Below are positions 28,001-35,228 of a stretch of 64,000 nt of DNA, one piece after another. The translations under genes were made by a program, and so were the position numbers. How positions within the stretch are numbered: the first letter of the stretch is position 1; each line of letters opens with the position of its first letter. Source of the DNA: Myotis daubentonii (lineage: Eukaryota > Chordata > Mammalia > Chiroptera > Vespertilionidae). The DNA lies in contig NC_081849.1 in assembly GCF_963259705.1 (NCBI RefSeq), forward strand, positions 62,034,093 through 62,098,092. Reading direction: 5' to 3'. Under the pieces are notes generated by a model. The model worked only from the letters and a program-made list of their open reading frames with translations, was not told the DNA's origin and did not search any database.

Positions 28001-28059
28001 TCTTCCCCGGCAGCCAGGAGAAAGACCCACTGCTCAAGAACCAGCCAGGAATTCTTTAA
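5490..28059 (+). CDS. GPNMB: GPNMB, transmembrane glycoprotein NMB (spliced, 11 coding exons)
   Basis: Coding exons are 5490-5559, 11433-11585, 12306-12449, 14454-14636, 17022-17180, 17503-17814, 21194-21292, 22376-22478, 24996-25210, 27350-27443 and 27912-28059. They sum to 1680 nt, giving 559 residues plus TAA, close to the 560-residue human short isoform. The product is a type I membrane glycoprotein of melanosomes, lysosomes and the surface of macrophages and bone cells, in the PMEL/NMB family. Visible parts are a signal peptide (about 1-22), an RGD integrin motif at 64-66, many N-glycosylation sequons, a PKD domain in exon 6, a proline-rich hinge, a cysteine-rich region in exons 8-9, one membrane segment (about 489-509) and a cytoplasmic tail. 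The tail has YKPI (516-519, hemITAM-like) and the dileucine sorting signal EKDPLL. Every internal junction keeps phase. Odd points are seven consecutive histidines (163-169) and a C-terminus ending PGIL instead of the human ending. Identity rests on near-complete agreement with remembered human GPNMB. Confidence 0.96.
5774..5855. repeat. (TTTA)n microsatellite in GPNMB intron 1
   Basis: About 16 near-perfect TTTA units after a few TTTG units; likely length-polymorphic. Confidence 0.9.
6239..6472 (+). repeat. Older Ves-type SINE
   Basis: Head GCCCTAGCCGGCTCGATGG, body GCAGGAGGCAACCAATCGA, 3' motif GGGTGAGGATTTAAAAAA that marks the older subfamily in this window. Confidence 0.75.
6473..8100. 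other. GPNMB intron 1, GC-rich unique segment
   Basis: No repeats recognised. GC-rich between about 6690 and 7480, producing several long frames on both strands that look compositional; no family or splice-consistent coding pattern seen. Confidence 0.5.
8110..9430 (-). mobile_element. Decayed L1, 3' half
   Basis: A minus-strand frame around 8858-9124 contains LNRHFTKQ and KHMKRCS, the ORF2 C-terminal region; the rest is ORF2/3'UTR-like with many breaks. Confidence 0.7.
9431..10500. repeat. Intron 1 with MIR relics
   Basis: MIR-like pieces near 9580-9710 (TTCATCTATAAAACAAGGG) and 9830-9950 (GGGTCACCCAGC); remainder unassigned. Confidence 0.4.
10508..10557. repeat. (AC)n/(TA)n microsatellite
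   Basis: About 18 AC dinucleotides followed by a short TA run. Confidence 0.9.
10570..10975 (+). mobile_element. L1 ORF2 fragment
   Basis: Sense L1 ORF2-like text (ACATAAAGCAAAACCTGACAG, ACCATATGCTGGGCCACAAA) without an open frame. Confidence 0.5.
11433..11585 (+). CDS. GPNMB: GPNMB exon 2 (RGD exon)
   Basis: Acceptor ATACAG, donor GTAAGT, phase 1 at both ends. It encodes residues 24-75, including the RGD at 64-66 (WKRGDPRWKNSW) used for integrin or heparan-sulfate-linked adhesion in the family. Confidence 0.95.
11586..12305. other. GPNMB intron 2
   Basis: AT-rich, no gene or clear repeat. Confidence 0.6.
12306..12449 (+). CDS. GPNMB: GPNMB exon 3
   Basis: Acceptor CCCTAG, donor GTAAGG, phase 1 at both ends. 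It encodes residues 75-123 of the N-terminal luminal domain, with a SNVTF glycosylation site and two conserved cysteines (PRCQ, KNCR). Confidence 0.95.
12450..14125. other. GPNMB intron 3
   Basis: Mostly unique AT-rich sequence; a (TC)n/(CCTT)n pyrimidine tract lies at about 13781-13862. No gene seen. Confidence 0.6.
14134..14213. mobile_element. 80-bp hAT-type MITE
   Basis: Terminal inverted repeats CAAGCATGTCAAACTC / GAGTTTGACATGCTTG enclose 48 nt. Flanking 8-bp duplications CTCTAGAT (14126-14133) and ATCTAGAT (14214-14221) fit the hAT target preference nTCTAGAn. Confidence 0.8.
14454..14636 (+). CDS. GPNMB: GPNMB exon 4 (with heptahistidine tract)
   Basis: Acceptor CTTAG; encodes residues 123-184. 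Between PFP and RWRQW there are seven CAC histidine codons (163-169) where human has HH-PG. The only donor that keeps the frame into exon 5 is G|GTTGGA after HTL, a weak match to the consensus. Sequons NWT and NGT are present. Confidence 0.9.
14931..15143 (-). repeat. Ves SINE with long target duplication
   Basis: Flanked by TACTAATATTTATTTATTT at 14912-14930 and 15144-15162, a perfect 19-bp duplication in GPNMB intron 4. Confidence 0.92.
15163..17021. other. GPNMB intron 4 remainder
   Basis: AT-rich, LINE-like debris near 15240-15600. 15850-16600 is more GC-rich with an AATAAA in ACATATAATAAACC and could be an old LTR; not resolved. No gene seen. Confidence 0.35.
17022..17180 (+). CDS. GPNMB: GPNMB exon 5
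   Basis: Acceptor TCACAG, donor GTGAGT, phase 1. Encodes residues 184-237 (start GQYYQKLGRCS, end KDVYLVT), including the NVT sequon. Confidence 0.95.
17181..17502. other. GPNMB intron 5
   Basis: 322-bp intron with no recognisable element. Confidence 0.7.
17503..17814 (+). CDS. GPNMB: GPNMB exon 6 (PKD domain and proline-rich hinge)
   Basis: Acceptor CTTTTAG, donor GTAAGT, phase 1. Encodes residues 237-341. It contains the PKD fold signature around WNFGDNTGLF and NHTYVLNGTF, several sequons, and a C-terminal proline-rich stretch. A run of 17 guanines lies 26 nt past the donor. Confidence 0.95.
17841..17857. repeat. Poly(G) tract beside exon 6 donor
   Basis: 17 consecutive guanines beginning 26 nt after the donor GT; possible G-quadruplex or sequencing-length uncertainty. 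Confidence 0.9.
17858..18764. other. GPNMB intron 6, left part
   Basis: No gene; pyrimidine-rich around 18190-18260. Nothing assigned. Confidence 0.5.
18765..18967 (-). repeat. Ves SINE
   Basis: Complete minus-strand copy; head at right reads GCCCTAACAGTTTTGGTTCAG. Confidence 0.85.
18968..19204 (-). repeat. Older tRNA-type SINE with (GA)n
   Basis: Head GCCCTGGCCGGGTAGCTCAGTT, B-box region less conserved, internal (GA)n at 19021-19060; abuts the younger SINE to the left. Confidence 0.7.
20396..20615 (+). repeat. MIR
   Basis: Core CCCATTTTACAGATGAGTCCACTGAGGC and following text typical of MIR. Flanking 19205-20395 holds only LINE-like debris (for example TTTCAGGTGTACAGAGCATTA). Confidence 0.7.
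20760..20979 (-). repeat. Ves SINE with target duplication
   Basis: Flanked by ACTTACATAATTT at 20747-20759 and 20980-20992, just upstream of GPNMB exon 7. Confidence 0.92.
21194..21292 (+). CDS. GPNMB: GPNMB exon 7
   Basis: Acceptor CTGCAG gives an in-frame join (residues 341-374, PAGDSLLEL...). The upstream AG at 21157-21158, equivalent to the human long-isoform acceptor, would add 35 nt and shift the frame, so only the short form is supported. Donor GTAAGA. Confidence 0.92.
   Translation, partial: HPPGTACWSWGRFPMKTAGLTDTATSEPSSQL
21866..22079. mobile_element. Nonautonomous hAT element, copy 1
   Basis: Begins CAGCTGTGGGCAAACTACGG and ends AGTTTGCCCACCCCTG (inverted). Flanks CCCTAGGG and GTCTAGGG match at 6 of 8. 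About 214 bp, no ORF. Nearly identical to copies at 23282 and 44073. Confidence 0.85.
22376..22478 (+). CDS. GPNMB: GPNMB exon 8
   Basis: Acceptor TGTTAG, donor GTGAGT; enters in phase 1 and leaves in phase 2. Encodes residues 374-408 (EGILEVNIV...DFLVTCEG), the start of the cysteine-rich membrane-proximal region. Confidence 0.94.
22690..22860 (+). repeat. MIR relic
   Basis: TCCTCATTTTACAGATAAGGCC core. Confidence 0.5.
22870..23093 (-). repeat. Tail-variant Ves SINE with target duplication
   Basis: Flanked by CAGAAACCCACTCTT (22855-22869) and CAGAACCCCACTCTT (23094-23108). Confidence 0.85.
23282..23498. mobile_element. Nonautonomous hAT element, copy 2
   Basis: Perfect 8-bp duplications CTATAGAC at 23274-23281 and 23499-23506 bound a 217-bp unit with the same inverted ends as copy 1. 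It sits in a short CTATAGA-rich tandem region. Confidence 0.92.
23626..23880 (+). repeat. Ves SINE with target duplication
   Basis: Flanked by AAAATGTATGTGTATGT at 23609-23625 and 23881-23897 (17 bp, perfect). Confidence 0.93.
23946..24164 (+). repeat. Ves SINE with target duplication
   Basis: Flanked by AAAATGGTAGCTA at 23933-23945 and 24165-24177. Confidence 0.92.
24395..24590 (+). repeat. MIR
   Basis: GACTGCTGCGTGACCTTGGGCCAAT and following region are typical MIR. Confidence 0.6.
24996..25210 (+). CDS. GPNMB: GPNMB exon 9 (cysteine-rich region)
   Basis: Acceptor CCCTCAG, donor GTGAGT. Encodes residues 408-480 with conserved cysteines in EVCTIVSDPTC, DTVCSP, ACLLTV and GTYCVN, and the sequon NLT. 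Confidence 0.95.
25665..25728 (+). pseudogene. RNU6P: U6 snRNA pseudogene, 5' fragment
   Basis: Begins GTGCTCGCTTCAGCAGCACA and continues to GCATGGCCCCT, matching the first 64 nt of U6 with few substitutions. It stops abruptly where a hAT fold-back begins. No proximal promoter elements were looked for in detail; it is taken as a pseudogene because the 3' 40 nt are missing. Confidence 0.9.
25722..25868. mobile_element. hAT-derived fold-back fused to U6 fragment
   Basis: Arms 25722-25754 and 25812-25843 are inverted copies (GGTATTTTGTGGAAGAGCC...) around a 57-nt loop. The right side continues to CCGACCACTG, a hAT terminus (CAGTGGTCGG inverted). The left arm shares GGCCCCT with the end of the U6 fragment. 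Confidence 0.75.
25869..27349. other. GPNMB intron 9, right part
   Basis: Old L2-like pieces near 26165-26300 (GAGCATCTACTCCGTGCCCAGCATGG) and 26700-26850, and a (GGTA)n run at 26993-27017. No gene seen; long frames are chance. Confidence 0.45.
27350..27443 (+). CDS. GPNMB: GPNMB exon 10 (transmembrane segment)
   Basis: Acceptor TTTTAAG, donor GTAAGT, leaving in phase 2. Encodes residues 480-511, with the hydrophobic helix ALASVGCLAIFVAVIALAV followed by lysines, as expected for a type I stop-transfer segment. Confidence 0.94.
27912..28059 (+). CDS. GPNMB: GPNMB exon 11 (cytoplasmic tail) and stop
   Basis: Acceptor CTTTTCAG. Encodes residues 511-559 with YKPI and the dileucine signal EKDPLL. 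It ends KNQPGIL then TAA at 28057-28059, differing from the human final residues. Confidence 0.94.
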
Positions 28060-28903
28060 ACCTTCAGCCCGATTTCTGACCAACAGCTCGCTCTTCAGTG
28101 CCGTGTGTGTGAGCTGTGCTAGCGTAGAGGACTATCAACTTTTTTTCCCTAAATGTTACTGTAAGATATATACTGTGGTTTAGGGAGGTGTAATTTTTTT
28201 TTATAGGTTAAATGACATTATAGAGAAGTGGAGAGACTTTATATGGCATGCAGCCTCGCCGTGTTATGGAACTGATGGAGTCGGTCAGCCGTGCTTTCTT
28301 TCATTATGATTTATGTTTCACTTATAATGTCTTAACATGATTAGTAGGATCGACATACTGTGTCCAAAGAGTAGGTGGAGAAGGTACTATTCATCAGAGT
28401 GACCAGGTTGCCTGGAAGGCGAGGCTGGACGCTTTCTAGCTTCCCATATACACACATGCGTACAATCAATGCACTGTACCCCTGTCCCTAAGCCCACGTT
28501 CCCAGGTAACTGACGCCTATTTCAATGAGCACGCATGAGCTCCCAACAGAACAGCAGGCTAAGCCTCTACTATGATGCAGATGCTTGTTACACTAAAATA
28601 ATCATCATCATCATCATCATCATCTAATCAATGGGTGTGAATATTTTTGCGACAACCTGCTCTGCCCAACTGTGTAAAGAAATGGTATCCATTCGCTTAT
28701 CCCATGGACAGTTAGCGCTTTCTGTATGTCAGGCATGTTGCTCCACAGATGGCCCAGCACTCGGTGTTGACGGTCTTGTGTGTGTGTGTGTGTCTGAGTT
28801 TCTATGCACTCCAGCGCATTTATTTGAAATTACATATTATGATTTTCCAAAGGAGACCCCTGGTTGTCCTACTACTTTCTCTATTTAAATGATATAGAAA
28901 CTT

Positions 28904-29141
28904 GCCCTGGCCAGGTGGCTCAGTTGGTGGGAATATCGTTCCATATAACAAAAGGTGACAGGTATGATTCCCGGTCAGAGCACATACCCAGGTTTCGGGT
29001 TCAATCCCCAGTCGGGGCGAGTACAGGAGGCAACCGATCAATGTTTCTCTCTCATATCAATGTTTTTCTCTCTCTCTTTACCTTCCTCTCTCTCCAAAAA
29101 TCAATGGAAACATATCCTCAGGTGAGGATTTAAAAAAAAAA
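28904..29141 (+). repeat. Older Ves-type SINE inside GPNMB 3'UTR
   Basis: Flanked by GATATAGAAACTT (28891-28903) and GATACAGAAATTT (29142-29154); diverged duplications indicate age. It will be transcribed within the mRNA. Confidence 0.85.
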
Positions 29142-29428
29142 GATACAGAAATTTGGTCAGTAAGGGTTTAACCTCCATTTGTAACTAAAACTATTTACCA
29201 TATGTCAGACATGACATTTTTTCCCTCTCTTCCCTGGAAAATAAAGTATGAAAAGAGACAAGATCCTGGAATTGTAATTATTTTTTAATTTGTTGTTTGC
29301 CTTTTGATTTTATTTATAATTTTGGCACATAGAACGTTGTTTAATGTGGCCCATGGAGCAAGAGAATTTCATAAGCATTTTATACTTTTAAATGTATATA
29401 TTTAAAATTTCACAGTGTGTGAAATTTC

Positions 29429-29434
29429 AATAAA
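29429..29434 (+). terminator. GPNMB poly(A) signal candidate
   Basis: AATAAA about 1.37 kb after the stop, in an AT-rich context followed by GTAAGTGTATGT. An alternative AATAAA lies 189 nt upstream. Confidence 0.5.
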
Positions 29435-29562
29435 TTTAATATGTAAGTGTATGTAATCAGACCAATCTAAAAGAAGAGGTTTTCCATAAACAATTGTTCT
29501 GGACTCCTGAAACAGTCAGTATTATATTAAAAATGAAGGCAAGAGGCTAGTTCTAAATCCTA

Positions 29563-29985
29563 GATCAGCAAACTTCTTCTGAAAAGGGCCAGATAGTAAA
29601 TACTGTAGGTTTTGTGAGTCATACAGCTTCTGTCGCAACTACTCAACTCTGCTACCACATACATAAATGAAAAACAAGTTCAAGCAAACACCTTCTTACA
29701 AAAGCAGGTGGGCCCTCGCCGGTTTGGCTCAGTGGATAGAGTGTTGGCCTGCGAACTGAAAGGTCCCGGGTTCGATTCCGGTCAAGGGCACATGCCTGGG
29801 TTGTGGGCTCAAACCCCAGTTCGGGGCTTGCAGGAGGCAGCCAATCAATGATTCTCTCTCATCATTGATGTTTCTATCTCTCTCTCCCTCTTCCTTCCTC
29901 TCTGAAATCAATAAAAATATATATTTTTTAAAAAGCAGGTAAGAAGTCAGATATGCCCCACGGCCACCATTTCTAGACTAAAAGA
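29563..29985 (+). mobile_element. Old hAT-Charlie element split by a SINE
   Basis: CAGCAAACTTCTTCTGAAAAGGGCCAGATAGTAAATA at the left and ATGCCCCACGGCCACCAT at the right of the Ves insertion are parts of one mammalian Charlie-type element. Confidence 0.6.
29710..29930 (+). repeat. Ves SINE with target duplication
   Basis: Flanked by AAAAGCAGGT at 29700-29709 and 29931-29940, inside the Charlie element. Confidence 0.92.
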
Positions 29986-30339
29986 GACTAGAGAGACACA
30001 GCAACTGAAAGCAGCTTAGGAGTCTGGGTCAGAGTCTGCGTGGAAAGTCAAAAGGCTATGAAGTATATTCTTGGGACAACTAAGGGAAATTTAAGTGCAT
30101 ACATACTGGATGCCAGATGATCTTACGGAATTATTGTTAATTTTCTTAAGGAATGGTGAAGAATTTTACAAGGAGCTGGTGGAGATCAACATTTAGTCTT
30201 GTGCATTCACTTCCTAGATGGCCTAGATGCCAAAAATTAAGCTATTTGTTCTGAAACCATCTCCGAAGTATAAAGAAATTGCAGAACATGAATTGTGATA
30301 TTTCTCCCCATTTATGTGTTGGCTGCAGGTCTCTGTTCT

Positions 30340-30535
30340 CAGCCATGGGCTACTCTGCCCCTTGGGAGTCATTGGTAATATTAGGAGGCATTTTTGGTTG
30401 TCACTACCAGGGTGAGGTGCTCCTGACATCTAGTTGGTAGAGGCTAGGAATGCTGCTAAACACCCTACAAACTACAGCACAGCACCCCACAACAAAGCAC
30501 CCCATATGATCTGGCCAAAACGTTAGAAACCCTGT
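30340..30535 (+). mobile_element. MER20 (hAT-Charlie)
   Basis: TTTTTGGTTGTCACTACCAGGG, CATCTAGTTGGTAGAGGC and GCTGCTAAACACCCTACAA in order. Confidence 0.75.
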
Positions 30536-30564
30536 CATGGATTAGTTGAAGAAACCCTTGACCT

Positions 30565-30745
30565 GATGTAAAGACAGAAGACGTGGATTCAAGTCCGGCC
30601 CTGCCACTTAAAGGTGAGTAACCTGGGCAAGTTGTTTGACCTTTCTTGAGCCTCGGTCGTCTCATCTGTAAAATGGATATGTGGTCCCTCCTTGCTTATT
30701 TCACAGGGCTGCGACAGACCCCTCTGAGAGAATGGACGGGCATGA
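30565..30745 (+). repeat. MIR
   Basis: GATTCAAGTCCGGCCCTGCCAC and CTCATCTGTAAAATGGATA. Confidence 0.7.
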
Positions 30746-30857
30746 AAGGCCTCTGTATATGGCACTGTGGTATATACCACTATGTGAGGCCTGAGGACAG
30801 ACAGTGGAAAGATGCTTTGTCATCTTTATGACGATTCGGAGGCCAGGACATTAGTAC

Positions 30858-31055
30858 CTACACAGAAAAGTATTATCAGGTTGCAACAGAATCCCTTGGA
30901 GGTTAAAACACAGACGCCTGAGCCCCACCCCCAGAGTTTCTAGTTCAGTGTTTGGGGATGGGCCCCATAATTTGGATTTCTCACCAGTTCCCAGTGATGC
31001 TGGTAATGTTGCTCCCAACACAGAATTTTGACAACTATGGTCTTGAGATCCAAAC
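30858..31055 (+). mobile_element. MER5-like hAT relic
   Basis: GAATCCCTTGGAGG, GAGCCCCACCCCCAGAGTTTC and GTTCCCAGTGATGCTG follow the order of MER5-type elements. Confidence 0.55.
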
Positions 31056-31478
31056 TTTCCTTCTATCAACAGAGGGTAGCAGAGAGCAGCAAATATGCAG
31101 TCCATCACCAAGGACTAGTCAGAGGCTGGATGAAATTTTTATCAAGCCCCCCAATATTTAAATCTAACAAATAGCAGGAGAGAGAGCTGAAATCATGAAT
31201 TATTTAGATTTATATTCTCTATGTGACCTTGGCAACTACTCATTTAACTTCTGCTGAGTGGCTATCTATAAAATGGGGGGGGGGGTGACGATTAATGTTT
31301 GCTGAGAATTAGAACTTCCCATGAAAATTGAAATGTGTAGGTAATAAATTATTCTGGGAATTTCTTATTCTTAGGACTTTTTATAAATGTCTGCTTTTTA
31401 AACACTTCTGACTCACTCATAAACATGATTGCCCTCATTGAATTTTCAATTGTTTAACAGTTTAGAGGCAGTACTCTC
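31056..31478. other. Intergenic, nothing recognised
   Basis: AT-rich unique sequence; no gene. Confidence 0.5.
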
Positions 31479-31535
31479 CCTCTCTCTTTTAAAGTTTACC
31501 AATAGACCATTAAGTAATCATACTTAGTGGCCTCT

Positions 31536-31748
31536 TTTTAAAAAATATTTTTTATTGGTTTCAGAGAGGAAGGGAGAGGGAGAGAGAGATAGAAACCTCA
31601 ATGATGAGAGGTAATTATTGATTGGCTGCCTCCTGCATGCCCCTTGCTGGAGATCGAGCCCACAACCCAGGTCTGTGCCCCAACCGGGAATCAAACAGAG
31701 ACCTCCTGGTTCATAGTTCAACCACTGAGCCACACCAGCCGGGCTAGG
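31536..31748 (-). repeat. Ves-type SINE, possible 3' transduction
   Basis: Minus-strand SINE. The nearest matching flanks (GGCAGTACTCTC at 31467-31478 and 31749-31760) include 57 nt beyond its A-tail. Confidence 0.8.
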
Positions 31749-31760
31749 GGCAGTACTCTC

Positions 31761-32879
31761 AATGCATTCATTGCATCCGGAATGTACAATAATTCCAAAA
31801 GTTAGTGACAAGCTAAGGATAGATGAAAAGATAGTCATCCAGGGGTGACTACCTTCTGATGGGGCTCCTGGTTGGGGAAATATCCTTTAAGATTTTTTTT
31901 TAAACAATGGTCTCACAGCTGTTGGAACCCGTACCCTAAAAATTCAGAGATCAGTTCCCAGGACTCACCTCTTGCAGACTGATCTTCATCCTTCAACCAT
32001 CCTGGACTGAGCATCAGTATGGCTCAAGCTCTGGTCTGGAGAGGACACAAGCAATGGACAAGAGAAAAGGACTCTGCTTGGAGCTTGGGTTCCAGATGTT
32101 AGTGCAGTGAGAGCACCAACCTCTGGCCTGCAGCCCCATCCTGGCTGACCCCACTGACCTCAGCTTCATCGGCAGAAGCAATTCCTCTGCTATTTATAAC
32201 CGAACCGCCGTTCCTTCTGTCCTTGAAATTCTGGGATAAAATTTGCTTTGGAGAGCTTCCAGAGGCTTTGGGAGAATTTGGGTGCTTTAATGGTATTTTA
32301 GTATTAACCACTTTTAATTCTCTGTATAATTTTCCCATAGATATCATCATGTCACCTCACTAATCAAAATTTCTCTCATTTACAATGCAACTCTCACTGT
32401 AAATTGCATTGTACAGGTTTTAATGATGAAAATTAAATATTAAGACTAGCTTAGTGAGTCCTTAATTTTAAGGTGTTTATTAGAATAAATTTCTCTAGTA
32501 TATTTTTTATATAAAAAAAGATTAACTGCTAATGAGAATGTGGCAGGAGGATTTTGTGGCTGTGGATAGTTTAAAATTTTTGTTTTTGGAATTAAGTAGA
32601 GGAGGTAGTTAGGACTTAAGCCAGGCATCTTCCCTTTAAGCACTGGAATCTCCTCATCTATAAAACGGAGGAAAGGAGAAGAAGAGGGAAACTAGACTGG
32701 AAGGACTCTAAAGTCTCTCTGACTTCTAATGCTTGTGCAAAATGGGGAGGATACTACCCGATTTCTTTACAGTGATGTAGGGAGGATTGTGTCCTAAATT
32801 CACAGTTGGCAGTACAGTGTATGGGCCAGATCTGACTCTCTGCCTGTTCTTCTACGCTCTATGAGCAAAAGTTGGCATA
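31761..32879. other. Intergenic, nothing recognised
   Basis: No gene or clear element; possible MIR-like scraps near 32640-32720. Confidence 0.4.
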
Positions 32880-33044
32880 TCTTTAATAATAAAAGCATAA
32901 TATGCTAATTAGACCGAATGTCCTTCCGGACAAAGCCGGGGCTGCGAGGGAAGCCCAGGTCCCGGGTGCCAGAGGGAAGCCAGTGCTGGCAACCAGGGGA
33001 AGGAAGACCTACTCTTGCACAAATTTCATGCACTGGGCCTCTAG
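32880..33044 (+). mobile_element. Helitron (HeliBat-type), short nonautonomous copy
   Basis: Starts TC after an A (TCTTTAATAATAAAAGCATAA), contains ATATGCTAATTAGACC, and ends GCACTGGGCCTCTAG before a T; CTAG terminus and A/T insertion are Helitron hallmarks. Confidence 0.85.
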
Positions 33045-33052
33045 TCTATATA

Positions 33053-33860
33053 CACTGAGTGGCCAGATTATTATGGCCACCCATCAGTACTTCATTGGGC
33101 CACCTTTTGCCTTCAATACTGCGACGATTCTTCTTGGCATTGACTCCATGAGATGTTGAAAGGTGATGCGAGGAATCTGACACCATGCCTGATGAATAAC
33201 ACTGTCCAGTTCTGTGAGATTTAATGGTTGTGGAACCAGCTGCCTGATGGCTCTTTTAACTTCGTCCCACAAATGCTCAATTGGATTGAGATCTGGTGAT
33301 TGTGGGGGCCACCTAAGCAAGGTAAAGTCTCCCTCATGTTCTTGAAAGGACTCCTGCACAATACGAGCACCGTGGCATGGCGCATTGTCTTGTTGGAAGA
33401 AGCCATCTCCATTGGGAGGCGCCATCAACATGATAGGATGAAGTTGATCAGCAACGATACGGATACGTAGGTATGTTGTGCTATTCAGACGTCCCACACG
33501 AATTAAAGGGCCCAAATCATGCCAGGAAAACATACCCCAAACCATACCACTGCCCCCACCAGCTTAAAGGGTTGTATTCATGCATTTGGGGTGCATGCTT
33601 TCATGCTGTTTCTGCCAAATTCTCACTCTGCCATCTGCATGATGCAACTGGAAACGTGATTCATTGGACCACATGACTTTTTTCCAATGCTCGACTGTCC
33701 AATCCTTCTGTTCCTGTGCGAATTGGAGATGTTTTATCTTGGTAACTGCAGACAGCAAAGGTGTTCTAACAGGCCTTAGGCTTCCATATCCCATACGATG
33801 CAGTGTACGGCTAATTTGCCTACAAACATCAGGTGGTCATAATAATCTGGCCACTCAGTG
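33053..33860 (-). mobile_element. Tc1/mariner transposon (DD36E-type), internally deleted
   Basis: Inverted repeats CACTGAGTGGCCAGATTATTATG at both ends, flanked by TA (33051-33052 and 33861-33862). 808 bp long, against about 1.2-1.3 kb for an autonomous copy. The transposase reads on the minus strand, and the N-terminal DNA-binding part is missing. Confidence 0.92.
33084..33794 (-). pseudogene. Tc1/mariner transposase pseudogene
   Basis: Two minus-strand blocks, 33794-33564 and 33545-33084, separated by a stop, together cover the catalytic domain of a Tc1/mariner transposase, which cuts and joins DNA at TA dinucleotides. The first catalytic position reads SNESRF, where Asp is expected. The second Asp is in QQDNAPCH and the Glu in SPDLNPIEHLW, with 36 residues between, against 34 in classical Tc1. 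The N-terminal helix-turn-helix region is absent, so this copy cannot encode an active enzyme. The block after 33545 is otherwise open for 153 codons, so decay is recent. Confidence 0.88.
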
Positions 33861-34115
33861 TACATAAAAGGCTAAGCAACCATCCAACCGTCTGGCCAGT
33901 TGCTATGACATGCAATGACCACCAGGGAGCAGATGCTCAATTCAGGACTGCTGAGCTACAGTGACTTGGCAGCGGTGGTTCTTGGGTGACGCACCCCAGA
34001 ACCAGAGAGGAGGGAGCCCGATTTCAGGGTGCATTACCCGAGAACTGCCCTCTCACAATCTGGGACCCCTTCAGGGGATGTCAGAGAGCTGGTTTCCCAT
34101 GTTATTTCAGAACCC

Positions 34116-35032
34116 TAAAGAGAACAATGGGAGCAAAAAAAAGGAAGCAAAATCCCCAGTGTGGTCCAGTCAGAAATTACTTCTGGTATTTCACTGATGC
34201 ACAAGAACAATGGGCAGAGCTGGCTTAAAACCTCCCACTGAAGAAGTTACAGGCACGGGGTGTGACTACCCACCATGACCTGCCCAGTTAGGAATTTACG
34301 ATCAGATCACCCTGTGAGGTTGCTTTCCATAGAATCCTTTTTCTTCCACATTTTCAAAAATAATTTGAAGCAATTGTTAAATATTTGGGGGTAGTACCCA
34401 CAGGTGCCTATATTAGTTTCTGTAGTTTTTAGTTTCCCCTAAATTAGTGCTTGGAGTTATTCCTTCAAAAGAAATTAAATAATGGATCAAGCACTTGGAG
34501 AACCTACTATGTGCTTGGCACTGTTCCAGGCATTTGGAATATTTGTCCTTCTCTGCTGGGCTCTTCCTCTCAGAAGTCACCAGCCCTAGAGTTCAGAGGC
34601 AGCATCTGGCTCCATGACGGCCACAGGCACGTCACTTTTCCTCCCGGATCTCTCAACTCTCAAATCCCATGATTTAATACTGTAACTGCACCTCGGCATT
34701 CCTTATGCTCACAGGGTGGACCCCACAGTGCAATCCATTGGCATAAACAAGTCCATCTGGAGAGTGTACATACCCTAAACGGCTGACCTACTAAAAACGT
34801 TCTCCAAAAGACCCGTTACACCTCCGCCCCCCACCCCAGCCCAGTCCAGTCCAGGATACAGACTTTCCTCATGGCATTTCCAATTTGCAAGGGAATCTTG
34901 ATAATTTTTGGTAATGAGCGATGAGTAGAAAGTGATATGTCCTAATTCCAGTCTAATCAACAGCAGCAACGTCTGTTTATTCACTACCAGCTGTTTTAGG
35001 CGTTGTGGAGAGAACAGTTAAAAACAAAATGA
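34116..35032. other. Intergenic before MALSU1
   Basis: Old L2-like piece around 34495-34545 (TGTGCTTGGCACTGTTCCAGGCATT); otherwise nothing recognised. Confidence 0.4.
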
Positions 35033-35137
35033 AGCCCTTGCCGGTTTGGCTCAGTGGATAGAGGGTCGGCCTGTGAACTGAAAGGTCCCAGGTTCGATTC
35101 TGGTCAAGGGCACATGCCCGGGTTGTGGGCTCGAGTC
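35033..35137 (+). repeat. Ves SINE 5' half at MALSU1 promoter edge
   Basis: Head and B-box are intact, but the element stops at GGGCTCGAG and passes straight into CpG-rich promoter DNA with no tail or duplication. Confidence 0.85.
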
Positions 35138-35220
35138 CGTTCAACCGGCCGCAGCTGTCTCCCTCGGGCTTCAGACTCCGCCTACGGCCCCGCCTTCGGG
35201 CTCTGGCCCCGCCCACGCCC

Positions 35221-35228
35221 TGACGTCA
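35221..35228. promoter_or_regulatory. CRE octamer (CREB/ATF site) in MALSU1 promoter
   Basis: TGACGTCA, a full palindromic cAMP-response element, 103 nt before the MALSU1 ATG and 30 nt before the CCAAT box. Its position is typical of CREB/ATF-bound housekeeping promoters. Binding is inferred. Confidence 0.55.

Larger units (their letters stand above)
28060..29450 (+). other. GPNMB: GPNMB 3'UTR
   Basis: No coding sequence follows the stop. It holds an (ATC)n run near 28600-28624, a (TG)n run near 28780 and a SINE with target duplications. Candidate AATAAA signals lie at 29240-29245 and 29429-29434; the second is followed by TGT-rich sequence. The exact end is inferred. Confidence 0.6.
33045..34115 (+). 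mobile_element. Second Helitron, abutting the first, interrupted and 3'-truncated
   Basis: Its 5' end TCTATATA is followed, after the Tc1 insertion (33053-33860), by TACATAAAAGGCTAAGCAACC and GACCACCAGGGAGCAGATGCTCAA, matching the 5' region of HeliBat-type elements. No CTAG end found; the right limit is approximate. Confidence 0.75.

Noticed and set aside
33084..33794. Transposase as a functional domesticated gene
   Set aside because: The first catalytic Asp is Asn, a stop separates the blocks and the DNA-binding domain is missing; it is still bounded by its own inverted repeats.
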